Shown here: in pieces, positions 56,919 to 64,000 of the stretch
Position numbering within the stretch: position 1 is the stretch's first letter
How the letters are laid out: each line of letters opens with the position of its first letter
Source of the DNA: Providencia vermicola
GTDB lineage: Bacteria; Pseudomonadota; Gammaproteobacteria; Enterobacterales; Enterobacteriaceae
Length of the DNA: 64,000 bases
Assembly (NCBI RefSeq): GCF_020381325.1
Contig: NZ_JAGSPI010000002.1
Location: 124,001 to 188,000, forward strand
Direction of reading: 5' to 3'
Made by a program: the position numbers and the translations under genes
Notes under the pieces: model-generated
What the model was told of the DNA's origin: nothing
Seen by the model: only the letters and a program-made list of their open reading frames with translations
Databases searched by the model: none

Positions 56919-57848
56919 TTGAAAATCAAACCACTGTTTATCTCTCTATCTCTCGCGGCGGCATTATTCGGTTCAAGTTCTTTAGCAAATGCCGATGAAA
57001 TTATTACCCTTGGAACAAAAGGTGGGCCATCCATATTAAGTGAAACTCGCTTGCCGCAATCGACCGCATTTATTAAAGGGGATAAAACCTATCTTTTTGA
57101 TGCAGGATACGGCGCAACTTTGCGCTTAGTTCAATCGAAAGCTCCGCTAAAAAATATCGACTCAATTTTTATTACTCACCTGCACAGTGACCACGTTGCC
57201 GATTACCCTGCGTTATTATTGAATGCATGGAACAGTGGGCTAAACCACCCTGTGACGGTGTATGGTCCAGTGGGTACAGAGAGCATGACCAAAGGTGTTT
57301 GGGACACCTTTAAGCGCGATATTGATTTACGTATTAAAGATGAAGGCAAACCTGATTTACGTAATATGGTCACTGCCAAAGATATTTCTGAAGGTGTTAT
57401 TGTTGATAAAGACGGTGTGAAAATCAGTGCGTTGTTTGTGCCACATCCCCCTTTTAATTCCGATGAAGCCCTAGCCTATAAAATCCAGTCAGAGGGAAAA
57501 ACTATCGTTATCACAGGTGATATGATTGATAATAAACAAATTATTGAATTTGCCAAAGATGCCGACCTTTTAATCAGTGAAGTTGTGCTGGTTTCTGGCG
57601 TTGAAAACTTAGCAAACCGAATTGGCAATGGCTCGACCCTTGCAAAAGCGATTATTTCCCATCACACCACCGCAGAAGAGGTCGGTAAAATCGCGAAGGA
57701 AGCCAATGTAAAACATTTGGTACTCACCCACCTTGTTCCCGCAGATGACCCATCGATTACCGATGAAGTTTGGATCAAAGAGGTTAGAAAGCAATACTCT
57801 GGCCCTGTTACCGTCAGTAAAGACTTACAACGGTTTGAATTAAAATAA
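56919..57848 (+). CDS. Exported metallo-beta-lactamase-fold hydrolase
   Basis: A 309-residue protein with a signal peptide (MKIKPLFISLSLAAALFGSSSLANA) and an MBL metal site: HLHSDHVADY, later GDMIDNK, SHHTT and LTHLVP providing further His/Asp ligands. It resembles periplasmic MBL hydrolases of the arylsulfatase/RNase Z-like group; the substrate is unknown. It uses a TTG start, with AAAAGAGG eight bases upstream and no in-frame ATG that keeps the signal peptide. It is adjacent to the Rieske cluster but ends in a terminator-like hairpin before it. Confidence 0.8.
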   Translation: MKIKPLFISLSLAAALFGSSSLANADEIITLGTKGGPSILSETRLPQSTAFIKGDKTYLFDAGYGATLRLVQSKAPLKNIDSIFITHLHSDHVADYPALLLNAWNSGLNHPVTVYGPVGTESMTKGVWDTFKRDIDLRIKDEGKPDLRNMVTAKDISEGVIVDKDGVKISALFVPHPPFNSDEALAYKIQSEGKTIVITGDMIDNKQIIEFAKDADLLISEVVLVSGVENLANRIGNGSTLAKAIISHHTTAEEVGKIAKEANVKHLVLTHLVPADDPSITDEVWIKEVRKQYSGPVTVSKDLQRFELK

Positions 57849-57858
57849 TGTAACCAAA

Positions 57859-57884
57859 ATAGCCACAGACTACCTTGTGGCTAT
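57859..57884 (+). terminator. Hairpin after the MBL-fold gene
   Basis: ATAGCCACA-GACTACCT-TGTGGCTAT, a perfect 9-bp stem eleven bases after the stop. The T tract is poor. Confidence 0.55.
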
Positions 57885-57931
57885 AATTGGCTCTGATATT
57901 AACTCCCACAATCGCTGATAAACCCCCTTCT

Positions 57932-57947
57932 GTTTCTTATATGAAAC
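57932..57947. promoter_or_regulatory. Palindromic operator candidate 1 for the Rieske cluster
   Basis: GTTTC-TTATAT-GAAAC. It shares arms and most of the spacer with the second site at 58067-58082. Confidence 0.5.
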
Positions 57948-58066
57948 TAAACAACGCAATAAGCTCGACACACTCCACATTTTGAAACGAATATTTTACA
58001 TATAGTCAACATTCGATTGACTATTAATCACCCCTACATTTAATCTGGTTTTAAATAATAAACAAC

Positions 58067-58082
58067 GTTTCGTATATGAAAC
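58067..58082. promoter_or_regulatory. Palindromic operator candidate 2 for the Rieske cluster
   Basis: GTTTC-GTATAT-GAAAC, 32 bp before the Rieske ferredoxin start and 135 bp from the first site. The half-site resembles those of IclR-family regulators such as KdgR; an IclR gene lies in the cluster. Confidence 0.5.
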
Positions 58083-58114
58083 AAAATGTTACTGCGTATT
58101 AAGAGGAGAAAAAA

Positions 58115-58429
58115 ATGAGCTGGATTGCTGTGTGCGATGTTTCACAAGTTCAAGAAGAATTTCCCTTTTCAGCCAAAGTTAATGACAACGAAATCGGTAT
58201 TTTTTTGGTTGAAGACCAATATTACGCTTTAGAAGATGTATGTCCTCACGCTTATGCCCTACTCAGCCAAGGGTTTGTTGAAGATGGAAAAGTTGAGTGT
58301 CCCCTACATGAAGCCATCTTTGATATCAAAACAGGAAAATGTCTGCGAGAACCGGGTGGTCGAGATTTAAAAACCTATCAAACCCGCATTCATGAAAACC
58401 AAATCGAAATTAGCTTAATTGAGGAGTAA
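58115..58429 (+). CDS. Rieske [2Fe-2S] ferredoxin
   Basis: A 104-residue single-domain Rieske protein. Cluster ligands are Cys43-x-His45 and Cys62-x-x-His65 (VCPHAYALL and ECPLHEAIFD). It is the electron carrier of a three-component oxygenase system, between the FAD reductase (62431-63645) and the oxygenase (58795-59835). AAGAGGAG precedes the ATG. First gene of the cluster. Confidence 0.9.
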   Translation: MSWIAVCDVSQVQEEFPFSAKVNDNEIGIFLVEDQYYALEDVCPHAYALLSQGFVEDGKVECPLHEAIFDIKTGKCLREPGGRDLKTYQTRIHENQIEISLIEE

Positions 58430-58431
58430 AC

Positions 58432-58740
58432 ATGGAACCGATTCGAAATATTAATCCTTACCTCCCCGCAAATAACCAAATTATTCCTGCACGAGAAGGT
58501 GGAAAAGGGAGTATTCAAGCACCTGGAAGTGCACCAAATATTGTCTGGCAAACACGATCGCGCCTTCCTGATGAATACGAAACAGCGCTGATCGCCGCAT
58601 TAGAAAATTTATTTGCATCAGGAACAGAAACTCTCGAAGCCCTCGTTGAAGCTTTAAACCAACAACAATTATTTGACCGACAAGGTCATGCATGGACACC
58701 AAGCAGTTTCCGCGAATTTTTGCTCGTTAATGGATATTAG
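58432..58740 (+). CDS. Small protein of unknown role in the Rieske cluster
   Basis: A 102-residue soluble protein. The N-terminal third is proline/asparagine-rich and probably extended (NPYLPANNQIIPAREGGKG); the C-terminal part is helical, with WTPSSFREFLLVNGY, which resembles the recombinase-like helix-turn-helix seen at the end of some site-specific recombinases. It lies two bases after the ferredoxin and 54 bp before the oxygenase and has a good ribosome site, so it is a real member of the operon. It is not a beta subunit of a ring-hydroxylating dioxygenase by length or sequence. Function unknown. Confidence 0.75.
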   Translation: MEPIRNINPYLPANNQIIPAREGGKGSIQAPGSAPNIVWQTRSRLPDEYETALIAALENLFASGTETLEALVEALNQQQLFDRQGHAWTPSSFREFLLVNGY

Positions 58741-58794
58741 TACTTTGTAATTTATACAAAAATAAAAATAACCTTTGATAATCGGAAGCAAATT

Positions 58795-59835
58795 ATGACA
58801 ACGAATACACAACCTCAAAACTATCAAGCGTATTTAGATGTGGGGCTACGAGGACAGTGGTACCCCGTATTATCAAGCTGGGAAGTCAGCAGTAATCCCA
58901 TCGGCATCACTCGCCTTGAAGAGCAAATTGTCTTATGGCGCGATGATAAAGGCCAAATTCATGCCTTAGAAGATAGATGCCCTCACCGCGGTGCACGTTT
59001 ATCCATGGGCTGGAACCTTGGTGAACGCATTGCCTGTTGGTACCACGGCGTTGAAGTAGGCGGAGATGGTATTGTCAAGGACGTTCCAGCGGTTAGCCAA
59101 TGCCCTCTTGAAGGCCAAAAATGCTTAAAAACCTATCCAGTTCAAGAGATTCACGGTGCTATTTTCCTCTATTTTGCCGTTGTTGAAGGGGAAACACCGC
59201 CAGCGCTTGAATTCCCTGAAGAATTAGCCGATGGCGAAAACCACAGCCACTTCCTCTGTACCGCATCGTGGAAATGTAACTATCAATATGCCCTTGAAAA
59301 TGTAATGGATCCGATGCATGGCACGTACCTACACTCTTCTTCTCACTCTATGGCCGAAGGGGATAAACAGTCTGAAATGATCCTTGAGGCCACTCAAACA
59401 GGGTTTATTTTCCGTAAAAATGATCAAATCGGTGTCAACTTCGACTGGGTAGAATTTGCCAGTACAGGCGCAAACTGGCTTCGTTTATCCATCCCATATC
59501 AAAAACGTTTTGGGCCCGGCGGGCACTTTTGGATCATCGGTATGGTCGTTCCTGAAGATAAAGATCACTGCCGCGTATTCTTCTGGCGAATTCGTAAGGT
59601 CAAAGACTGGCAACGCGATCTCTGGCGCTTTATGTACCGCAACCGCCTAGAGGGGCTGCATTGGGATGTGTTAGAGCAAGACCGCATTATTTTAGAAAAC
59701 CTCGCACCAAATGCACGTAACCACGAGTTTCTCTATCAACACGATGTCGGTTTGTCTCGCCTTCGTCGCATCATGCAGCGTGAGGCCAAAAAACAGTTTG
59801 AACTGATTTACGGTAAGGAAACTGAAAATGCATAA
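58795..59835 (+). CDS. Rieske non-heme iron oxygenase, alpha subunit
   Basis: A 346-residue oxygenase. Rieske ligands are Cys62, His64, Cys81 and His84 (RCPHRGARLS and CWYHGVE); the mononuclear iron site is Asp172, His175 and His180 (NVMDPMHGTYLH). It is shorter than biphenyl-type alpha subunits (~450) and is closer in size to VanA/phthalate-type alpha-only oxygenases, consistent with no beta-subunit gene. The substrate is not evident; aromatic acids are likely from the neighbours. Its end overlaps the SDR start by 8 bases. Confidence 0.9.
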   Translation: MTTNTQPQNYQAYLDVGLRGQWYPVLSSWEVSSNPIGITRLEEQIVLWRDDKGQIHALEDRCPHRGARLSMGWNLGERIACWYHGVEVGGDGIVKDVPAVSQCPLEGQKCLKTYPVQEIHGAIFLYFAVVEGETPPALEFPEELADGENHSHFLCTASWKCNYQYALENVMDPMHGTYLHSSSHSMAEGDKQSEMILEATQTGFIFRKNDQIGVNFDWVEFASTGANWLRLSIPYQKRFGPGGHFWIIGMVVPEDKDHCRVFFWRIRKVKDWQRDLWRFMYRNRLEGLHWDVLEQDRIILENLAPNARNHEFLYQHDVGLSRLRRIMQREAKKQFELIYGKETENA

Positions 59836-60583
59836 CCTATTGGCGGGAAAACGTATTGTCGTCACTGGCGCGGCAAGAGGGCTGGGTTTTAGCTTTGCTC
59901 AAACCGTCGCAGAGCAAGGCGCTAAGGTCATTCTGTGCGACATTCTTGAAGAGCGTTTGCAAGAAAGTACCGAGACATTACGCCGCCAAGGGTTTGATGT
60001 ACAAAATTATTGTATTGACCTTGCAGATCCTGCTTCTATTCACCAAGCCTTTGAGTACATCGCTCAGCAAGGTGCCATTGATGGACTGATCAACAATGCG
60101 GCGCTCGCGACTGGCGTGGGGGGTAAAACGTTAGATGAGTACGATCTTGAGCTTTGGGATCGCGTTATGACTGTAAATGTCAAAGGAACATGGCTGGTAA
60201 CAAAAGCGGCACTACCATTATTAAAGCAAAGCCAACATGGAAAAATCGTCAATATTGCGTCTGATACTGCCCTTTGGGGTGCGCCAAGGCTAATGGCTTA
60301 TGTCGCCAGTAAAGGGGCAATTATCAGTATGACTCGCTCAATGGCGCGTGAGTTAGGCCAACACCGTATTTGCGTTAATGCGATTGCGCCAGGGCTGACA
60401 AAAGTTGAAGCCACTGAATATGTCCCTGAAGAACGCCACCAGCTTTATGAAAATGGTCGCGCCTTACAAGGGGAGCAATTACCTGAAGATGTCACTGGTA
60501 CTGCATTGTACTTGCTTTCTGATATGGCTAATTTTGTGACGGGGCAGCTCATCCCCGTCAACGGCGGCTTTGTGTTTAACTAA
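59828..60583 (+). CDS. Short-chain dehydrogenase/reductase
   Basis: A 251-residue SDR: cofactor motif TGAARGLGFSF, NNAALATG, catalytic Ser in NIASDTA, and Tyr-x-x-x-Lys in YVASKGA. The Asp near CDILEERL suggests NAD preference. Beside a Rieske oxygenase it may oxidise a cis-dihydrodiol back to a catechol. AAGGAAAC precedes the ATG inside the oxygenase gene. Confidence 0.88.
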   Translation: MHNLLAGKRIVVTGAARGLGFSFAQTVAEQGAKVILCDILEERLQESTETLRRQGFDVQNYCIDLADPASIHQAFEYIAQQGAIDGLINNAALATGVGGKTLDEYDLELWDRVMTVNVKGTWLVTKAALPLLKQSQHGKIVNIASDTALWGAPRLMAYVASKGAIISMTRSMARELGQHRICVNAIAPGLTKVEATEYVPEERHQLYENGRALQGEQLPEDVTGTALYLLSDMANFVTGQLIPVNGGFVFN

Positions 60584-60594
60584 CTGATGACCGC

Positions 60595-61392
60595 ATGGGC
60601 GGCGAGGTTAAGGCATTGAATTCAACATGTAAGTACTTGATACCTGGTCTGGAAAAAGGATTGCAACTTCTTCTCTTGCTCGCACAGCAGCACCGCGAGC
60701 TCACGTTTGCGGAAATCCTACGCTTAGTCGATATGCCTAAAGCCACGGCTTATCGCGCGATCCAAACCTTGGTACATTTGGATTTCCTTGTCCAACACCC
60801 GAGAACAGGGGCATTTTCACTTGGTCGCAAAGTGCTTAGCCTTGGTCTCGGTTATATTGCCTCTCTCGATTTGACCCAGCTAGGGCAACCGATTATTGAA
60901 CATTTGCGTGATCGCAGCCAGTGCAATAGCCATCTTGTGATCCGCGATGGCCGAGACATTATTTACATCGCTCGCGTCAGCGGTGCGGAATCAAAAATTA
61001 ACCATGTCAGCGTCGGCACACGCTTATTAGCTCATCGAACATCTTTAGGGCGCATGCTATTAAGTGGGCTTTCTTCTACAGAATTTGATGCTCTTTACCC
61101 TGATGAAGAGCTCCCTGATAACGCAGGCAGCAAACACGAATTCTGGAACATGATCCAAGCTGACAAACTGCGGGGTTATGTTATCGGTGAATCATTTTAT
61201 CGCCGTGGCATCTCCTCCATTGTTTATCCCGTTTACAACCAAGACAACGGGGTCGAAGCGGCAATCAGTATCATGGTTCCCATGGACAGCATCCCTGTGC
61301 AGGAGCGCCAATATTTGCAAAATGAAGTGCGCAGTGCGGCACAAAAGCTAACTGAATTTATTGGCGGCATCATCCCAGCCAAAGTGATTTAG
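60595..61392 (+). CDS. IclR-family transcriptional regulator
   Basis: A 265-residue regulator with an N-terminal winged helix (LTFAEILRLVDMPKATAYRAIQTLVHLDFL, about 32-62) and a C-terminal GAF-like effector domain. It is probably the controller of the surrounding catabolic genes. The ATG at 60595 has no ribosome site; an in-frame TTG at 60616 has GAGGTTAAGG just upstream and may be the true start, giving 258 residues. Two palindromes ahead of the first gene are candidate sites for it. Confidence 0.87.
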   Translation: MGGEVKALNSTCKYLIPGLEKGLQLLLLLAQQHRELTFAEILRLVDMPKATAYRAIQTLVHLDFLVQHPRTGAFSLGRKVLSLGLGYIASLDLTQLGQPIIEHLRDRSQCNSHLVIRDGRDIIYIARVSGAESKINHVSVGTRLLAHRTSLGRMLLSGLSSTEFDALYPDEELPDNAGSKHEFWNMIQADKLRGYVIGESFYRRGISSIVYPVYNQDNGVEAAISIMVPMDSIPVQERQYLQNEVRSAAQKLTEFIGGIIPAKVI

Positions 61393-61499
61393 CGTTAGTA
61401 AAAAACTTACCCATTTTTCGGTTTATTGCCATAAGCCTCGGCTCTCCTTTGCCCAAAAAACGTATCAGGCAATAACACCAACCTACAGAGGATTAAGCT

Positions 61500-62429
61500 A
61501 TGTCAGTGATTGGAATAGAAAAATTAGAATTTGGCGTTGAAGACCTTAAGGCCTGCCAAAAATTTTTACATGACTTTGGCTTACATGTTTCTAACAATAA
61601 TCCAAGCGTGTTTAGCACTCTATCGGGCGCCGAGCTGGCATTGTTTCCCCTTGATGATGCCTCCCTCCCTGCACCTTTTGAAACGGGATCAACCTTAAGG
61701 CGCATTACATGGGGCGTTGAGAACCTCAGCAACCTAAATCAAATCATTGATAATATTCAGGAATGTGATGGGTTTGAGCGAACATCCACTGGCGCACAAT
61801 GCCGCGATCCTAATGGAATGACTGTTGCTTTTTGCCTTTCACAACAAAAAGACGTCCAACTAGACGTCACAGGTATCAATCAATGGGGAGACATTCGCCG
61901 CATTGATAAACCTAGCCCAATTTATGAAAAAGCTACACCTATTAATGTGGGTCATGTGGTTTTCTTTGTTGATAACCTTCCTGAAACAGAAGCATTTTAT
62001 TGCCAAAAACTGGGGTTCCAAGTTTCGGATCGCTACATCGATCGCGCCGTTTTCCTACGCGCTCAAATTAACGGCTGCCACCATAATTTGTTCTTACTCA
62101 AGTTACCGCATCGCGGCAGTGGCTTAAACCACGTTGCCTTTACCGTTCGAGATATTCACGAGGTGATTGGTGGGGGCTTAGCGATGAACCGTCATCAATG
62201 GAGTACCTTTATTGGCCCGGGCCGCCACCCAATCTCATCCGCTTATTTTTGGTACGTCAATAGTCCAACAGGCGGCGCATTCGAATATTACACCAACGAT
62301 GACTACCTCACGGAAAAATGGCAGCCAAGGGAGCTGGAACACTCACTGGTTTCATTTACCGAATGGGCGGTTGAAGGTGGCTTAGATTATGAAACACGCC
62401 GCCAAGTCAAACCCGCCAAGGAGTCATAA
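61500..62429 (+). CDS. Two-domain VOC protein, extradiol ring-cleavage dioxygenase candidate
   Basis: A 309-residue protein with two VOC domains (about 3-115 and 147-270), the layout of type I extradiol dioxygenases such as BphC. The second domain holds His152 (NVGHVVFFVD), His211 (LNHVAFTV) and Glu262 (GAFEYYT), at almost the positions of the BphC Fe(II) ligands (146, 210, 260), plus His194/His195 and a Tyr near 249 in the positions of BphC His195 and Tyr250. The N-terminal domain lacks such ligands, as expected. Predicted to open a catechol made by the oxygenase and SDR. Substrate unknown. Confidence 0.82.
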   Translation: MSVIGIEKLEFGVEDLKACQKFLHDFGLHVSNNNPSVFSTLSGAELALFPLDDASLPAPFETGSTLRRITWGVENLSNLNQIIDNIQECDGFERTSTGAQCRDPNGMTVAFCLSQQKDVQLDVTGINQWGDIRRIDKPSPIYEKATPINVGHVVFFVDNLPETEAFYCQKLGFQVSDRYIDRAVFLRAQINGCHHNLFLLKLPHRGSGLNHVAFTVRDIHEVIGGGLAMNRHQWSTFIGPGRHPISSAYFWYVNSPTGGAFEYYTNDDYLTEKWQPRELEHSLVSFTEWAVEGGLDYETRRQVKPAKES

Positions 62430-62430
62430 G

Positions 62431-63645
62431 ATGAGCACTTTAATTCAAGGCGGTATTGTCATTATTGGCGGCGGCCAAGCCGGTGGCTGGGCTGCAAAAA
62501 CGCTCAGAGAAGAAGGCTATCAAGGCACTATTTCGGTGATCAGTGATGAAAACCACGATTTTTACGAACGTCCTCCACTGTCAAAAGCGGTTCTCACACA
62601 AGAAGACGCTGTTTTATCGCGTTTATTTAGTGAAGATGATACCCGAGCATTGAACCTGCAGTGGTTTCGTCCCATTCGAGCCGAGCGAATTGATGCGCAA
62701 GCTAAATGCGTCTATCTCAATGATGGGCGGTTAGTTGGATTTGATAAATTGCTCATCGCGACAGGCGGCCGTCCTCGTTATCTATCAAAAGCATGGCAAC
62801 AACACCCTAACGTATTTGCCCTACGCTCATGGGATGATGCCCAAATACTGCGTTCCAGTCTCTTATCCGCAAAAAAAATTGCCATCATTGGCGGTGGATG
62901 GATTGGCTTAGAAGTCGCAGCTTCCGCACGGAAAATGGGCCTTGATGTGACGATTTTTGAACGTCAAAGCCGTTTGTGTGAGCGCAGTGTTCCGCAAAGT
63001 GTCTCCGACGCATTAGCGCAGCGCCACCATGAGGCTGGCGTGCAGGTCATTACAAATTGTGGCGATATTCAATTGGTTGATGACAACGGCGCTTTACAAA
63101 TCGGTTGTCAAAAATACCCAACCTCCCCCTTTGACCTTGCCGTTATGGGGATTGGTGTTGAACTCAACCTTGAGCTCGCAAAAGATGCGGGGTTAACGGT
63201 CACTCATGGCATCGTGATCAACGATAAAGGGCAAACCTCGCACCCTGACATCTATGCCGCAGGGGATGTTGCATGCCACCCAACGCTTTCTTTGTGTTTG
63301 CAATCTTGGGCTTATGCACAAAACCAAGCTATCACCACAGCAAAAGCAATGCTTAACCCGCAATCCATAGGGTTTAATGAACCCGCTTGGCTTTGGTCTG
63401 ACCAATACCAAGACAACATACAAATTTTGGGTGTCCCTAGCACACAGGCTCTGCAACACATCCAACGCCACAGCGAAAATTCAGAGGTTCACTTTGCATT
63501 AAATGAGGCTAACGAATTGATTCAAATGGTGGCATTTAATGATGCTCGCGCGATCAAACTGGGTAAACGTTGGTTGCAAAGCCAGCGCAAATTGGTTCCC
63601 TCAGAACTTGCCGACCCCACATTTTCACTAATGTCACTTAAATAG
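62431..63645 (+). CDS. FAD-dependent NAD(P)H-ferredoxin reductase
   Basis: A 404-residue flavoprotein of the HcaD/BphA4/rubredoxin-reductase group. FAD motif IIGGGQAGGWAAKTLREEGY, YERPPLSKAVL, NAD-binding IGGGWIGLEVAASARKMGL and second FAD motif DIYAAGDVA are in order. It supplies electrons to the Rieske ferredoxin. The start at 62431 follows AAGGAG; the longer frame from 62389 overlaps the VOC gene. Confidence 0.9.
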   Translation: MSTLIQGGIVIIGGGQAGGWAAKTLREEGYQGTISVISDENHDFYERPPLSKAVLTQEDAVLSRLFSEDDTRALNLQWFRPIRAERIDAQAKCVYLNDGRLVGFDKLLIATGGRPRYLSKAWQQHPNVFALRSWDDAQILRSSLLSAKKIAIIGGGWIGLEVAASARKMGLDVTIFERQSRLCERSVPQSVSDALAQRHHEAGVQVITNCGDIQLVDDNGALQIGCQKYPTSPFDLAVMGIGVELNLELAKDAGLTVTHGIVINDKGQTSHPDIYAAGDVACHPTLSLCLQSWAYAQNQAITTAKAMLNPQSIGFNEPAWLWSDQYQDNIQILGVPSTQALQHIQRHSENSEVHFALNEANELIQMVAFNDARAIKLGKRWLQSQRKLVPSELADPTFSLMSLK

Positions 63646-63663
63646 TGTCAGCGAGGAAAAAAC

Positions 63664-64000
63664 ATGGCAAATCAAAGTATCACGATATCCGCCAATGAAA
63701 ATGCACAAAGTACGCAGGATACACCAGAAAAAGTGAACTGGCTGATCCCAATCGGCCTATTTTCCTGCGTTTTACTGGCATTTTTCGACAAAATTAGCAT
63801 CGCTGCACTGTTTTCAGACGAAAAGTTTCAACAAGCGCTGGGAATCGATTTTGATCCCACTCGTTTAGGCTTATTGATGAGCGCTTTCTTATTCGCGTAT
63901 GGCGTTTCATCCATGTTATTGAGTGGGATTGGTGACCGCTTTCACCCCACAAAAATGTTGTTATTTATGATCAGCAGTTGGTGCTTCTTAATGATCTTTA
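63664..64000 (+). CDS. MFS transporter (5' part), aromatic-acid or ACS type
   Basis: Only 112 codons are in the window. After a polar N-terminus (MANQSITISANENAQS) come two or three hydrophobic helices with LLAFFDKISIAALFSDEKF and the beginning of motif A (SGIGDRFHPTKM). It is the likely uptake carrier for the cluster's substrate. GCGAGGAAAA precedes the ATG. The remainder lies beyond the right edge. Confidence 0.8.
   Translation, partial: MANQSITISANENAQSTQDTPEKVNWLIPIGLFSCVLLAFFDKISIAALFSDEKFQQALGIDFDPTRLGLLMSAFLFAYGVSSMLLSGIGDRFHPTKMLLFMISSWCFLMIF

Overview
The window reads as a chromosomal segment of a Morganellaceae enterobacterium, most likely Providencia (P. rettgeri-like). The reasons are enteric housekeeping synteny (tsaD, rpsU-dnaG-rpoD, folB, plsY, cca), a 127-bp ERIC element, AT-leaning DNA, and a urea-inducible ureR/ureDABCEFG locus of the Proteus/Providencia type. 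The genus is inferred, not proven. There are no rRNA or tRNA genes, CRISPR arrays, prophages or insertion sequences that I can see.

Layout. 1-10.0 kb is core: 3' part of cca, folB, plsY, aer, tsaD, and the macromolecular-synthesis operon rpsU-dnaG-rpoD. 10.0-14.4 kb holds two DHA2-type MFS pumps, an NTF2-like protein and a LysR regulator. 14.4-19.3 kb is a leftward cluster (YheO/DauR-type regulator, D-threonine-aldolase/D-serine-dehydratase-like PLP enzyme, M20 hydrolase, RidA protein, MFS carrier) that looks like a catabolic route for a D-amino acid or an N-acyl derivative. 19.5-30.5 kb is metal uptake: an IutA-type receptor with a lone binding protein, then a binding protein/permease/ATPase/cupin/methyltransferase operon, a Crp/Fnr-family regulator and a second FecA-like TonB receptor. 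Fur-like boxes precede both receptors and the operon. A cytoplasmic-looking subtilase follows.

32.3-56.5 kb is a nickel region: a five-gene Nik/Ynt-type ABC importer, ureR and the complete urease operon, then a complete [NiFe]-hydrogenase-2 operon running straight into its maturation genes (hybOABCDE-hypABCDE), and hypF. One nickel importer could therefore feed both nickel enzymes. UreE and HypB carry histidine-rich tracts, very long in HypB.

56.9-64.0 kb is an aromatic-degradation-like cluster: Rieske ferredoxin, a small protein of unknown role, Rieske oxygenase alpha subunit, SDR dehydrogenase, IclR regulator, a two-domain VOC protein with an extradiol-dioxygenase-like metal triad, FAD-dependent ferredoxin reductase, and the start of an MFS transporter cut by the window edge.

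The most unusual signals outside genes are (i) two copies of a structured ~140-bp repeat, each bracketed by two near-copies of a hairpin that differs between the two sites; (ii) the identical palindrome TGACATTTGTCA at the start codon of the Crp/Fnr-family gene and upstream of the FecA-like receptor, with FNR-like spacing; and (iii) two GTTTC-N6-GAAAC palindromes ahead of the Rieske cluster.
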